Positions 1 through 10,400 are shown, numbered from the stretch's first letter. The stretch is 25,500 nt of DNA from PVC group bacterium (GCA_003567805.1 PWYP01000126.1:1-25500), one strand, 5' to 3'. A program made the numbers and translations. Notes: generated from the letters alone by a model not told the origin.

Positions 1-240
1 GCCCAGCGCCGCAATTACCGGATTCGAAGAGAGTTTGCTTGCACGCAGGTCATGGGGATACCCAGCACGCAATACGCCCAGCAAGTAGTAGACCTGGGAT
101 TTAATCTAGCCTGAAACTAACACACCAGTTCAGAAAAAACTTGTAATCCCCCCCCCATTACACCATATTTGCGCACTTTGTTTAACCACGTATCAATTAC
201 CACCCCCCTGTTAGCTTTATTTAACCTGGAGACGAATATT
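1..240. other. Left-edge region upstream of fusA
   Basis: No complete gene is seen here. Frame 1 is open from the window edge to a TGA at 112-114 (37 codons) and could be the 3' end of a plus-strand gene. The other two plus frames are also open for 28 and 33 codons, so the case is weak and the peptide is not recognised. From 115 to 240 the sequence is non-coding, AT-rich and carries two C-runs (148-156, nine C; 203-208, six C). Confidence 0.4.
141..169 (+). promoter_or_regulatory. Possible fusA promoter with a poly-C spacer
   Basis: TTGTAA (141-146) and CATATT (164-169) are separated by 17 bases, each matching four of six consensus positions. The spacer contains an uninterrupted run of nine C (148-156). 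Matches are modest, so this is a candidate only. Confidence 0.3.
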
Positions 241-2325
241 ATGGCAGCAAGTACACCGTTATCACGAATACGTAACATCGGCATTATGGCACACATTGAT
301 GCTGGCAAAACAACGATGAGCGAACGCATCCTCTATTACTGTGGACGCACACATAAACTCGGCGAAGTACACGACGGGGCCGCCACCATGGACTGGATGG
401 ACCAAGAGCAGGAACGCGGCATTACCATTACCTCTGCAGCAACCACCGCATCTTGGAAAGATCACCAGATTTCTCTGATCGATACCCCAGGGCACGTAGA
501 CTTCACGGCCGAGGTGGAACGCAGCTTGCGTGTGCTCGATGGAGCCGTTGCATTATTCTGTGCTGTAGGCGGTGTCCAGCCACAATCAGAACAAGTCTGG
601 CGTCAAAGCGAAAAATACAGCGTTCCCAAAATCGCTTTCATTAACAAAATGGATCGCGTGGGTGCTGACTTCTATCATGTGGTCAGTCGTATCGAAAATG
701 TTCTCGGGACCAATCCCGTACCGGTCGTGATTCCTATCGGCAAAGAAGAAAATCTCAAGGGGGTCGTAGACCTGATTCGCATGAAAGCCATAATCTTTGC
801 TGATACAGACAGCGGCACCACCTTCCATGAAGAGGATATTCCCGCAGACATGCAGGACGAAGCTGCGGAATGGCGTGCCAATCTGGTAGAAAAAAGCGCG
901 GAACAAAACGATGATATGCTGGAAAAATTTCTTACCGACGGGGAGCTCAGCGAAGAAGAAATCATGAAAGTTGTGCGGGAAGCAACCATTGCGCGTAAGA
1001 TTGTACCCGTGTACTGCGGTTCAGCCTTCAAGAACAAAGGCGTACAACCCATGCTCGATGGCGTCGTGAATTTCCTGCCATCTCCAGACGACATACCGCC
1101 CATCATCCATGCCCACGATGAAGAAAACATTCGCCATCATTCTGCTGACGAGCCGATGTCTGCGCTTGCATTCAAAATCATGGCCGACAAACATATGGGC
1201 AAAGTCACCTTTGTTCGGGTCTATTCCGGCGTACTCAATGCTGGCGACACCATCTATAATGCAACCAAAGAGAAAAATGAACGAGCCGGACGCCTCTTGC
1301 GGATGCATGCCAATCGCCAGGAGAACATCGACAAAGCATCGGCAGGCGAGATTGTTGCGGTAGTAGGGTTGTCGGACACACGTACAGGAGATACCTTGTG
1401 CGACAAGAACAACCCGATCATTCTCGAATCGATCGAGTTCCCTGCACCGGTTATATCGATTAGCATCAAACCAGAGGGTCGCGCTGACAACGACAAAATG
1501 GGTGAAGCCTTGCACCGCCTTGCCGACGAAGATCCTACCTTTACCGTTCACTACGACGACGAGACCGAGGAAACCATTATCTCGGGCATGGGGGAACTGC
1601 ACTTGGAAGTCCTCGTCGAGCGTCTTCGCCGGGAATTCAACGTCGCCTGCGAAGTCGGACGTCCAGAAGTGGCCTACCGCGAAACCGCAACGAGCCCGAC
1701 CGAGGGCGACTACAAGCACGCCAAGCAAAGCGGTGGTCGCGGCCAATACGGACACTGCTACCTCCGGCTTACGCCACAAGAGCCCGGACATGGATTTGCC
1801 TTTATCAACGAAGTTAAAGGCGGCAACATTCCATCCGAATACATTCCTGCCGTCGAAAAAGGTGTTATCCGCGCGATGGAAAAAGGCCCGTATGCAGGGT
1901 ATCCGGTTGTCGACATGCATGTCACCGTATTTGACGGATCTTCACACGATGTCGACTCGAGCGAGTTCGCCTTCATCGAGGCTGCGCGGGTATGTTTCCG
2001 TAACCTCTTCATGCAGGGCCAGCCGCAATTACTGGAACCTGTAATGTCCGTCGAGGTAAGCGCACCGGAAGAATATATGGGCTCCATCACGGGCTCCATT
2101 TGTTCCCGTCGTGGGCGTATCGAGAACATGGACGACCTGCATGGACAGAAGGTCGTTCGCGGCATGGTTCCGCTGGGTGAAATGTTCGGCTATTCGAACG
2201 ACTTGCGTACCATGACCAGCGGACGCGGATCCTTCACCATGCATTTTGAACGCTACGAAGCCGTACCGTTCTCGCTGGCTGAAGAAATCATCCAGAAACG
2301 CCGCGAACAAAATAAAATCCGATAA
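241..2325 (+). CDS. fusA: Translation elongation factor G
   Basis: This 694-residue GTPase catalyses ribosomal translocation and, with RRF, ribosome recycling in the cytoplasm. The G domain shows the P-loop AHIDAGKT (residues 17-24), an intact switch region (RGITITSAA, about 59-67), DTPGH (81-85) and NKMD (135-138). Domain II, the GMGELHL stretch, the [14 protein letters not shown] segment and the domain IV tip HDVDSSE all look normal, and the length is typical. The ATG at 241 is chosen because GGAG lies just upstream and family members start shortly before the RNIGI motif; a longer in-frame reading from 169 adds 24 residues without family resemblance. rpsL, rpsG and tuf are not beside it, so this could be the main EF-G or one of the duplicated copies found in several phyla. 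The intact switch and domain IV argue for a translocation-competent factor. Confidence 0.96.
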   Translation: MAASTPLSRIRNIGIMAHIDAGKTTMSERILYYCGRTHKLGEVHDGAATMDWMDQEQERGITITSAATTASWKDHQISLIDTPGHVDFTAEVERSLRVLDGAVALFCAVGGVQPQSEQVWRQSEKYSVPKIAFINKMDRVGADFYHVVSRIENVLGTNPVPVVIPIGKEENLKGVVDLIRMKAIIFADTDSGTTFHEEDIPADMQDEAAEWRANLVEKSAEQNDDMLEKFLTDGELSEEEIMKVVREATIARKIVPVYCGSAFKNKGVQPMLDGVVNFLPSPDDIPPIIHAHDEENIRHHSADEPMSALAFKIMADKHMGKVTFVRVYSGVLNAGDTIYNATKEKNERAGRLLRMHANRQENIDKASAGEIVAVVGLSDTRTGDTLCDKNNPIILESIEFPAPVISISIKPEGRADNDKMGEALHRLADEDPTFTVHYDDETEETIISGMGELHLEVLVERLRREFNVACEVGRPEVAYRETATSPTEGDYKHAKQSGGRGQYGHCYLRLTPQEPGHGFAFINEVKGGNIPSEYIPAVEKGVIRAMEKGPYAGYPVVDMHVTVFDGSSHDVDSSEFAFIEAARVCFRNLFMQGQPQLLEPVMSVEVSAPEEYMGSITGSICSRRGRIENMDDLHGQKVVRGMVPLGEMFGYSNDLRTMTSGRGSFTMHFERYEAVPFSLAEEIIQKRREQNKIR

Positions 2326-2355
2326 CCGCAAGAAAAAGCAAACGGGGGGTTGATC

Positions 2356-3165
2356 ATGAAGGCTGCTGTAATCCTAGCATGGATCGTGCAGGTCGTATCC
2401 GCTCTCGCAATTTTCTTCATTGGGCGGTTTGTCGCACAAAAGATCACAGCAATCATTCGGAATTCTATACAAAAATCAAAACTGGATGATGCCCTGACAT
2501 CTTTTGTTGGCCATCTGGCATATGCCGCCATGATGGCAATTGTCATCATTGCCGCGCTAAACCAGGTTGGCATTCAAACGACCTCGTTTATCGCAATTCT
2601 CGGTGCCGCAGGATTGGCTGTCGGTCTGGCCCTGCAAGGATCGTTAGCCAACTTTGCGGCTGGTATCATGATTATTATCTTTCACCCTTTTAAAGCGGGT
2701 GACTTCATTGAAGCGGCCGGCACAATGGGCATTGTGGAACAAATCGAAATCTTCACCACCAAACTTCGCACGGGAGACAACAAACTCGTTATTATCCCGA
2801 ATAATCAGATCACGAGCGGAAACATCATCAATTATTCAGCAAAGGATACGCGTCGGATCGACATGGTCATTGGGGTTAGCTACTCCGATGATCTTGCCAA
2901 AGTGAAAGAAGTCCTCACATCCATTCTCGCTGCAGATGAGCGCATTTTGCCGGAGCCTGCACCCACGATTGGGGTTATGACTCTCGGAGAAAGTAGCATT
3001 GACTTCGTCGTGCGCCCATGGGTCAAATCGTCTGATTACTGGCCAACGCTCTTTCATCTGAATCAGACCATCAAAGAAACCTTTGATCGCGAAGGTATCT
3101 CCATTCCGTTCCCGCAACGGGATGTGCATTTGTTTCCAGCGGACAAAGCAGACGCGGTGGGATGA
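2356..3165 (+). CDS. mscS: Small-conductance mechanosensitive channel, MscS family
   Basis: The 269-residue inner-membrane protein is a tension-gated channel that releases osmolytes on hypo-osmotic shock. Three hydrophobic segments (about 5-28, 53-71, 76-108) precede a cytoplasmic beta/alpha-beta region. The pore helix carries the small-residue pattern AAGLAVGLALQGSLANFAAG (84-103), followed by the family's FHPFKAGD and IPNNQI motifs. The C-terminus has PFPQRDVHLF (251-260), typical of short MscS proteins, and the length is close to E. coli MscS. The ATG at 2356 follows a GGGGGG Shine-Dalgarno; an in-frame TTG at 2350 lies inside or too close to that site. The stop overlaps the next gene's start as ATGA, suggesting translational coupling with the metal ATPase. 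Confidence 0.93.
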   Translation: MKAAVILAWIVQVVSALAIFFIGRFVAQKITAIIRNSIQKSKLDDALTSFVGHLAYAAMMAIVIIAALNQVGIQTTSFIAILGAAGLAVGLALQGSLANFAAGIMIIIFHPFKAGDFIEAAGTMGIVEQIEIFTTKLRTGDNKLVIIPNNQITSGNIINYSAKDTRRIDMVIGVSYSDDLAKVKEVLTSILAADERILPEPAPTIGVMTLGESSIDFVVRPWVKSSDYWPTLFHLNQTIKETFDREGISIPFPQRDVHLFPADKADAVG

Positions 3166-5042
3166 ACGAAACGCCATATATTGTTAAAATACGGCAGGCC
3201 TGCACACTCATAGCAGGCCTGTTGTGGTTTATGGGACTGATCGTAGCGATCACACCAGCACCTCCTGCGTGGTCAACAGGACTTTTTGGCCTCGCACTAG
3301 GCCTATCCGCCGTGCGCATGATGAAACCCGTCTGGGAATCGTTACGTACACTATCTCTCGACATGAACCTGCTCATGACCGCTGCGGTTGTCGGGGCAAT
3401 CGTCCTCCAGGAATGGGCCGAAGGCGCACTGATTTTATGGCTCTTTGCCTTAGCCGACTGGATCGAAGACAAAAGCATGGCAAGAACAACACGGGCCATC
3501 GAGTCGCTCATGCAACTGGCTCCCGATCGCGTACGACTGATTACCCCGCAGGGCGAGGTCATGGTGTCCCCCGAAGAGGTTGGCCCCGGAAGCCGGATTC
3601 GGCTGCAACCCGGCGAACGAGTCGGACTCGATGCAAAAGTAGTTTCAGGAACGAGCCAGATTATGCAGGCGCAAGTTACGGGCGAGTCTATGCCCGTAGA
3701 GGTTGCACAGGGCGACACCGTATATGCAGGCAGCATGAATGGAAACGGTCTGCTCGAGCTGGAAACGATACGCTCAGCCGGAGAATCCACCGTAGCAAGG
3801 ATTATCAAACTCGTGCAGGAGGCCAGACGCACGAAAGCCCCTATGCAAAAAACGGTCGAGCGCTTTGCAAAATATTATACCCCTATGGTGTTTCTCACAG
3901 CACTGCTGGTGAGCGTGATTCCCGTTCTGTTTTTCCAACAGCCACTTTCTGTTTGGGGATATCGCTCACTGGTCATACTCTTAGTTGGTTGTCCCTGCGC
4001 ATTTATTATCGCCACCCCCGTGACGCTTGTATCCGGACTCACGATCGCGGCACATCGAGGAATTCTCGTTAAAGGCGGCGCAGCACTGGAACAAGCCTCA
4101 CGCTTAAAAGCCATGGTGTTTGATAAAACGGGCACGCTCACAACCGGAAAACTAGCCGTTGAAAATGTCATCACCTTGCCGGGACATACGGAAGAGCAAG
4201 TACTTACCACAGCGGCAGCCATCTCAGGAGAATCCGGGCACATCCTAGGCAAAGCCATCCGTGGTTATTGCACGGAACGCAATCTAACCATTCCCAAAGC
4301 AGAGGATATACAGCTAATACCGGGGCAAGGGGCCCAGGGAACCTTGGATGGAACGACCGTACTTGTTGGTCGCATCGAAACATTTTCATCACAGGCCATC
4401 CCACTGGAGCAGCATGGAATATGGAAGGATCTCGCAAATGCTGGCCATGCGCTCGTCTGTGTGGGAACGGCCAGCAAAATGTATGGATGTATTGCGCTCG
4501 CCGACACCGTCCGCCAAGAGGCCCCCAAAGCGCTCGCAGACCTGAAATACCTCGGGGTGAATCATCTGGCTCTCCTCAGCGGAGACCACCAGGATGCCGT
4601 ACGCAAATTAACGGACGAGCTACCTTTGGATGTCGCCCGCGGTGAATGCGTCCCTGCCGACAAATTACAGGACATCCATTCCATACAGCATAAATACGGG
4701 CTAACCGCCATGATCGGAGATGGCATCAATGATGCCCCAGCCCTTGCTGGAGCCGATCTGGGCATTGCCATGGGAGCCGGATCAGACCAAGCGCTTGAAA
4801 CCGCCGATGTTGCGCTCATCACCGATGACCTTGCAGCCCTACCACTTCTTATTCGCATTGCCCGCAAAACAACCCAACGCGTAAAACTCAACATTGCCCT
4901 TGCCTTGATCCTCAAATTTGGGTTTCTGGCCATAGCCACCACCGGCTTTGCTTCCCTTTGGATGGCAGTATTAGCCGACACCGGTTCATCCTTGATTGTG
5001 ATCGCTTGCGGACTCAACCTACTGCGCGAAAAAATAGAATAG
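3162..5042 (+). CDS. P1B-type heavy-metal ATPase (Zn/Cd/Pb exporter class)
   Basis: This 626-residue inner-membrane ATPase probably exports soft divalent metals. Visible motifs are TGES of the actuator domain (173-176), the metal-binding CPC in a membrane helix (277-279, in GCPCAF), the phosphorylation site DKTGT (321-325) and GDGINDAP (519-526). N577, K585 and the DTG at 606-608 fit the N-x7-K-x20-DxG pattern of the P1B-2 group, so Zn, Cd or Pb is more likely than Cu. Two things are odd. No N-terminal HMA metal-binding domain precedes the first membrane helices. The nucleotide-binding HP signature (usually SEHPLAKA) reads SGHILGKA (358-365), with Ile in place of Pro. The gene overlaps mscS by four bases. 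zntA or cadA would be reasonable names but the exact substrate cannot be read from sequence. Confidence 0.93.
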   Translation: MNETPYIVKIRQACTLIAGLLWFMGLIVAITPAPPAWSTGLFGLALGLSAVRMMKPVWESLRTLSLDMNLLMTAAVVGAIVLQEWAEGALILWLFALADWIEDKSMARTTRAIESLMQLAPDRVRLITPQGEVMVSPEEVGPGSRIRLQPGERVGLDAKVVSGTSQIMQAQVTGESMPVEVAQGDTVYAGSMNGNGLLELETIRSAGESTVARIIKLVQEARRTKAPMQKTVERFAKYYTPMVFLTALLVSVIPVLFFQQPLSVWGYRSLVILLVGCPCAFIIATPVTLVSGLTIAAHRGILVKGGAALEQASRLKAMVFDKTGTLTTGKLAVENVITLPGHTEEQVLTTAAAISGESGHILGKAIRGYCTERNLTIPKAEDIQLIPGQGAQGTLDGTTVLVGRIETFSSQAIPLEQHGIWKDLANAGHALVCVGTASKMYGCIALADTVRQEAPKALADLKYLGVNHLALLSGDHQDAVRKLTDELPLDVARGECVPADKLQDIHSIQHKYGLTAMIGDGINDAPALAGADLGIAMGAGSDQALETADVALITDDLAALPLLIRIARKTTQRVKLNIALALILKFGFLAIATTGFASLWMAVLADTGSSLIVIACGLNLLREKIE

Positions 5043-5063
5043 CATAAACGCTAAAGGAACAAC

Positions 5064-5954
5064 ATGCCACCCTTAGAAACCCTTGTTGTCGAGGCACCTC
5101 TGGAAGATCGCGAACGCATTGAAACAGCGGTTTCTGCCCTGCCTGCGCAGGGGTACAATTGCTGGACACCTGTGGATGCGGATTTAGACCGGCATGAAGC
5201 TTATTTTGAAGATGCGGACGATGCCGACCGGGCACGCAATGCCATGCACATGCAATGCCTCGCCACAGACCACCCCGAAAAGTGGAAAATCATGCGTTCA
5301 ACATTGGAAGAAACGGATTGGACGCAGGCCTGGAAAGCATACTTCAAAACCGAGAAGGTCTCTGACCGCATTGTCGTACATCCCGTTTGGGAGCCTTATG
5401 AAATGCAACACAACGAGATTGTGATCCATATCGACCCCGGCATGAGCTTTGGAACCGGGCAGCACGAAACCACCCGTAGCTGCTTACGCATACTCGATGC
5501 CTGGACTGCGGCTGGTAACACCGGAAGCTTTCTAGACCTCGGCTGTGGCTCTGGCATTCTCGCGATCGCTGCGGCAAAACTGGGATTACATCCCATCTGT
5601 GCGTTGGACTACGACCCAGAGGCCATACAAGGCACGCTCGAAAATCAGGAACGTAACGCTGTATCAGACAGATTCACCCCATCTGTCGGCGATGTCAGCG
5701 ACCTGCGCCTTACCCGGCAATTTGACATCGTTGCCGCCAATATACTGGCTCCGGTTCTCATCGAGCATGCCCGATCGATATGCAGCACCGTCAAACCTGG
5801 CGGAACGCTGATCCTATCCGGCATTCTCGACACCCAGTATACAAGTGTTAAAGATGCCTATACCGCGCTGCAATTCGACGAAGTGGAATGTGTGCAGGAT
5901 GGAGAATGGACCAGCGGACGCTTTGTGGGGGAAAGATCCCATTGCTTGACATAA
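5064..5954 (+). CDS. prmA: Ribosomal protein L11 methyltransferase
   Basis: PrmA uses S-adenosylmethionine to methylate amino groups of ribosomal protein L11 in the cytoplasm. The 296-residue product has a short N-terminal substrate-recognition region (about 1-90) and a class I methyltransferase domain. Diagnostic motifs are DPGMSFGTGQHETT (124-137), the SAM-binding LDLGCGSGIL (157-166), the acidic LDYDPEAI strand end (181-188) and NILAPVL (226-232). The ATG at 5064 follows an AAAGGA Shine-Dalgarno. It starts 21 bases after the metal ATPase in the same direction, so it may be the last gene of an mscS-ATPase-prmA transcript; a functional link is not evident. Its last codons contain the -35-like TTGACA of the antitoxin promoter. 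Confidence 0.95.
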   Translation: MPPLETLVVEAPLEDRERIETAVSALPAQGYNCWTPVDADLDRHEAYFEDADDADRARNAMHMQCLATDHPEKWKIMRSTLEETDWTQAWKAYFKTEKVSDRIVVHPVWEPYEMQHNEIVIHIDPGMSFGTGQHETTRSCLRILDAWTAAGNTGSFLDLGCGSGILAIAAAKLGLHPICALDYDPEAIQGTLENQERNAVSDRFTPSVGDVSDLRLTRQFDIVAANILAPVLIEHARSICSTVKPGGTLILSGILDTQYTSVKDAYTALQFDEVECVQDGEWTSGRFVGERSHCLT

Positions 5955-5980
5955 CATACCAGTTCAGTAAACTAGTTGCA
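5946..5980 (+). promoter_or_regulatory. Candidate promoter and operator of the toxin-antitoxin pair
   Basis: TTGACA (5946-5951, perfect -35) lies in the last codons and stop of prmA. TAAACT (5968-5973) follows after 16 bases as a -10. Overlapping the -10 is the perfect 8-base palindrome AACTAGTT (5970-5977), and CCAGTT/AACTAG forms a further near-dyad (5959-5975). Autoregulatory operators at this position are usual for Phd-family antitoxins. The predicted start site would fall at or next to the antitoxin ATG, giving a nearly leaderless message. Confidence 0.5.
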
Positions 5981-6213
5981 TGAAAACAGAAACAATTGGA
6001 GCATTTGAGGCGAAAACCCACTTTTCGCAACTTATCGAACGTGCACAAGAAGGAACCACCTTCATTGTCACGCGCCGTGGGAAACCGGTCGCACAACTAG
6101 GCCCTAGTGAATCGGGTATTCCCCGGCCCAAGTTTGGGAGTGCAAAAGGTGAAGTGGAAATAAGCGAGAATTTCGATGCACCGCTTGCCGACATGGCGGA
6201 GTACATGTCATGA
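5980..6213 (+). CDS. Type II antitoxin, Phd/YefM family
   Basis: This 77-residue protein resembles Phd/YefM antitoxins, which neutralise a toxin by direct binding and repress their own operon. The N-terminal half (about 1-40) shows the family pattern: an early FEAKTHFSQLIERAQEG helix region and the beta segment FIVTRRGKPVAQL. The C-terminal half is more variable and acidic and would be the toxin-binding tail. No convincing Shine-Dalgarno precedes the ATG; this agrees with a promoter whose start site lies almost at the codon. The stop overlaps the PIN toxin start as ATGA, the normal arrangement for such pairs. The pair sits between prmA and lgt as a two-gene insertion, typical of modules gained by transfer. 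Confidence 0.88.
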   Translation: MKTETIGAFEAKTHFSQLIERAQEGTTFIVTRRGKPVAQLGPSESGIPRPKFGSAKGEVEISENFDAPLADMAEYMS

Positions 6214-6593
6214 ATCTGCTCGTCGATACTCAGGCAATGTTATGGTTCGTGAGCGGCGACAAGCGACTTAGCAAAAAAGCAAGAAAAGCGATCGAGACAC
6301 CAAATTGCAAGAACTACGTAAGCATCGTATCTTGGTGGGAAATCGCGATCAAATGCAGTTTGGGAAAGCTCAAGATCACCAAGCCCCTGGAATTATTCAT
6401 GGCTGCCCGTGCTGCAGAAGGTTTTCGCGTGCTTAGTATCGAGACGCAACATCTGCCGCCACTGGTCTCACTGCCCCTTCATCATCGAGACCCTTTTGAC
6501 AGACTGATCATCTGCCAGGCAACGGCAACAAACATGCCTATATGCACAAGCGACAGTCAATTTGCACTTTATGGGGTTCAGACAATCTGGTAA
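6210..6593 (+). CDS. Type II toxin, PIN-domain ribonuclease (VapC-like)
   Basis: The 127-residue product is a PIN-domain protein, probably a Mg-dependent endoribonuclease that inhibits growth when free of its antitoxin. Candidate acidic active-site residues are D6 (LLVDTQ), E44 (WWEIAIK), D94/D97 (HHRDPFDRLI) and D115 (TSDSQF), spaced as expected for this family, so the toxin looks intact. It belongs to the group of PIN proteins that pair with Phd-type rather than VapB-type antitoxins, as here. Start overlap with the antitoxin (6210-6213) implies coupled translation. The target RNA cannot be predicted. The next gene, lgt, begins within a few tens of bases and may receive read-through from this operon. 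Confidence 0.9.
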   Translation: MNLLVDTQAMLWFVSGDKRLSKKARKAIETPNCKNYVSIVSWWEIAIKCSLGKLKITKPLELFMAARAAEGFRVLSIETQHLPPLVSLPLHHRDPFDRLIICQATATNMPICTSDSQFALYGVQTIW

Positions 6594-6623
6594 TCCGTGT
6601 TGCTAACAAAAATGGGTATGAAC

Positions 6624-7457
6624 ATGGCAGCAAACACGCATTGGGTACATGACATTGACCCTATGTTATTGCAAATCCATGGTGACATCGGAATTCGGTA
6701 TTATGGATTAGCCTATATCCTCGCATTTGCCATCGCATTCGGTTTGCTTGCTCTCATGCGCAAAAAAGGGCATGTTGACCTTAGCGCAGAGCAACAATCT
6801 TCGCTTTTTAGTTATCTCGTACTCGGCGTTTTCATAGGTGGACGTGTCGGCTATACGCTCTTTTATTCGTTCGCGGATTGGATGGCAAACCCCTTGCTCC
6901 TATTCCAAATCTGGCACGGAGGCATGTCGAGCCATGGAGGATTTATTGGCGTCATTATCGCCTTGGTATGGTTCTGCCATAAGCACCCTTGCAGCCTGCT
7001 GCATCTAGGCGATGCAGCCGCAGTCATGACCCCGCCCGGACTATTGCTCGGACGCATTGCCAACTTTATCAATGGAGAACTTTGGGGTGTCCCATCGAAC
7101 GCACCTTGGGCTGTCATTTTTCCCCTGAGTGCACCATATGGAACCCCGCTAGCGCAAATCATACCACGACATCCCTCCCAGATTTATGCAGCAGGTCTCG
7201 AAGGTTTTATCCCCATGGTCTACACATGCTGGCGGATGTTTGGCGCACGCGACTCGCGTAGGCCTGGACAACTCGCGGGGGAATTCCTCGTGCTCTATGC
7301 CATTGCACGCATCGTCGGTGAGCAATTTCGCGAACCGGATGCCGCGCTCATTGCAGGCCTCTCCCGTGGATCCTTCTTCAGCATCTTCCTGCTCATCGGC
7401 GGCATAGCGCTTGTTTTCTACACGCGCCGCAAGACTCAGCTCGTTGCAAAACGATAG
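6624..7457 (+). CDS. lgt: Phosphatidylglycerol--prolipoprotein diacylglyceryl transferase
   Basis: Lgt transfers diacylglycerol from phosphatidylglycerol to the lipobox Cys of prolipoproteins in the inner membrane. The 277-residue form has about seven hydrophobic segments, an early RYYGLAY motif, IGGRVGY (71-77), [10 protein letters not shown] (97-106) and the Lgt signature [13 protein letters not shown] (143-155). [10 protein letters not shown] (181-190) and FREPD (235-239) are also conserved. Three in-frame ATGs (6612, 6618, 6624) and upstream GTG and TTG codons are possible starts. 6624 is preferred because [13 protein letters not shown] fits the short N-terminus of the family and GGGT lies six bases upstream. 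The window encodes at least two lipoproteins that would be its substrates. The 3' end overlaps purL on the other strand by 22 bases. Confidence 0.94.
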   Translation: MAANTHWVHDIDPMLLQIHGDIGIRYYGLAYILAFAIAFGLLALMRKKGHVDLSAEQQSSLFSYLVLGVFIGGRVGYTLFYSFADWMANPLLLFQIWHGGMSSHGGFIGVIIALVWFCHKHPCSLLHLGDAAAVMTPPGLLLGRIANFINGELWGVPSNAPWAVIFPLSAPYGTPLAQIIPRHPSQIYAAGLEGFIPMVYTCWRMFGARDSRRPGQLAGEFLVLYAIARIVGEQFREPDAALIAGLSRGSFFSIFLLIGGIALVFYTRRKTQLVAKR

Positions 7458-10400
7458 GCATTATCGAACAAACGCTGCCACGGCCCCGTCTCACCCGGAC
7501 AATAGTCTGCCGGACGATAGGACAACTGGATCGACCGGAACCCGCGCTCGGGATGCGGCATCATAATGGTCACCCTTCCATCAAACGTCGTCACGCCCGT
7601 GAGACCATCAATAGAACCATTCGGATTCCAAGGATAACGCGTTGTGGGCGTACCCTTGGGATCAACATATTGCAAGGAAACCAATGAACGTTCCGACAAC
7701 TCATCAGAACAGCCTGTGTGGGAAAAATCAGCAAATCCCTCGCCGTGTGCAACAGCGATGCCCAGCCGGGACCCTTCCATCCCTTGCAGCAAAACAGAAG
7801 GAGACTTCGGAACGGAAACCGTCACATAACGTGCTTCAAATTGCGCACTTTGATTGGCAGTAAATTGCGGCCAAGCGCTCGCACCGGGAATGATATCCTT
7901 CAATTGGGCTACCATCTGGCAACCATTACACACGCCCAACGTAAAGGTCTCTTGACGAGCAAAGAAGGCAGCAAACATTTCACGCAAGCGCTCATTATAT
8001 AAGATCGATCCCGCCCAACCTGACCCGGCCCCAAGCACGTCACCATAGGAAAACCCGCCGCAAGCCACCAATCCCTGATAATCGGCAAGGTTTACACGCC
8101 CGCCCAGCAAATCGCTCATATGAATATCATGGCAATCAAAGCCAGCTCGCGAAAACGCCGCTGCCATCTCCACATGTCCATTGATGCCTTGTTCCCGCAA
8201 TACGGCTAATGGTGGCCTCTTCGAAATAACATGACGATCTTCAGGATCATACGTAAGGGCGAACTGCATTCCCGGATCATCCCCATCTCGCAGCAAATCG
8301 AACTCCGATTCCGCGCATGCAGGATTATCCCGCAAAGCTTGCATCCGCTTGGTAAGCTCCGACCATATGCCATGCAATGCGCCAATCGAACGATCAAGCA
8401 CTTCGTCATCCCCAAACGAAACCCGTATGCGTTTGTCTTTACGAACGGGCCCAAGTTTATGAAAAACATCCGCCAACCCAAACTGTTCAATCACACCCTC
8501 AACATGCGGCATATGCGTTTCAGACACCTGCATCACCATGCCAGGTTCTTCACTAAACAGCACAGTCAACGCATCCTCACCCAACGCCCCGACATCTACG
8601 TGCATACCTCGGCGTCCGGCAAAAGCCATCTCACACAGCGTTACAATCAACCCCCCATCAGAACGGTCATGGCACGCCAGCAGAAGCTCATCTTCAACCA
8701 TTTCCTGCATGGCACCAAAAAAACGCTTCAGCAAGTCCGGGTCGTCCATGTCCGGTGGACAGTCACCAACTTGATTGAAGACCTGTGCCAAAGCAGATCC
8801 CCCCAGTCGGTTACTGCCACATCCCAAATCAAGCAAGACCAACGTAGAGTGGCCCTCTTTCAAATCCGGCGTCACGATTTTGCGAGCATCCATCACAGGC
8901 GCAAAAGCACTCACAATCAAACTCAACGGACCAATCATCTTGCGCTCAGATCCGCATGCGTCTTGCCAGACAGTACGCATCGAGAGGGAGTCCTTGCCAA
9001 CCGGAATACTAATTCCCAAAGCGGGGCAAAAATCGATACCAACAGCCTGAACCGTATCAAACAAGGCAGCATCTTCGCCAGACTCACCACATGCACACAT
9101 CCAATTGGCGGAAAGCTTCAGATTTTCCAACTGCCCTACCGGTACACCAGCCATATTCGTGATTGCCTCTGTAACGGCCATACGCCCGGAAGCAGGGGCA
9201 TCAATAAGCGCAACATTGGTTCGCTCACCCATGGTCATTGCTTGCCCCTGGTACGATTCAAACGAAAGAAGCGTAACGGCCGCATCGGCCACCGGCGTTT
9301 GCCAAGGGCCAACCATTTGATCGCGGGCAACCATACCGGTAACACTCCGATCCGTGATCGTGATCAAAAAAGTCTTGTCTGCAACTGCAGGTAACTGCAA
9401 CACGCGCTCCAGCGCTGCCTCAACACCTATTCCTTCCAAAGCAAGTGGTTGTAGCTGCGGCTGTTTTCGCTCCACGTCTTTACACAACCTGGGAGGCTTT
9501 CCGAGAATCACTTGCAAATCAAGATCAATGGGGCGATCCCCGAAATGCGTATCCTCTACGATCAATCGCTGGTCACCAGTGGCTTTGCCGATTACCGCGA
9601 CCGGACAGCGTTCACGCTCACAAAGCCCCAGGAACCGATCGAGATCAGCGGGCAGAACCGCAAGAACGTAACGCTCCTGCGCCTCGCAGCACCATATTTC
9701 CATCGGACTCATCGAGCGATCTTCATTGTGAATATCCCGCAGATGAAAATGCCCACCGGTTTCGGCAATCAACTCTGGGCAACCATTAGAGAGCCCCCCT
9801 GCCCCGATATCATGAATACGCAAAATGGGATTTTCATCTTGCAGCGCAATACAAGCATCAATCACTTCCTGGCACCGACGCTCCATCTCGGCATTTCCGC
9901 GCTGCACAGAATCAAAATCCAACTCGGCAGCATTGCTTCCTGTGTCCATACTCGAGGCAGCGCCACCCCCCAAACCAATACGCATGGCAGGCCCACCGAT
10001 TTGCAAAATCGCAGCCTCCTTCGGAATCGGCTTCTTTTCAATATGGCGCCGCTTGATTACGCCCATACCACCGGCTGCCATAATCGGCTTGTGGTACCCA
10101 CGAAAACGATCATCATGCATGTCTTCGAATGTCTTGAACAACCCACACAACTGTGGACGCCCAAACTCGTTTCCAAAAGCCGCCCCGCCAATTGGAGCTT
10201 CCAACATGATATCCAACGGCGTAGCCAAACGGTCAGGAAACGAACCAAAATCTTTTTCCCATGGCAAGACATGGCCTGGCACACGGAGGTTCGAAACCAT
10301 ATATGCAGCCAATCCCGCACGCGGTTTACCACCAATACCGGTAGCACATTCATCCCGGATTTCCCCACCAACCCCTGTCGCCGCCCCCGGATACGGAGCA

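Noticed and set aside
1021..1920. 299-codon minus-strand open frame
   Set aside because: Entirely antisense to fusA with no ribosome-binding site or recognisable domain.
124..5967. Shared ACCAGTTCAG before fusA (124-133) and before the antitoxin (5958-5967)
   Set aside because: Ten-base matches are frequent by chance in 25 kb and the surroundings do not align.
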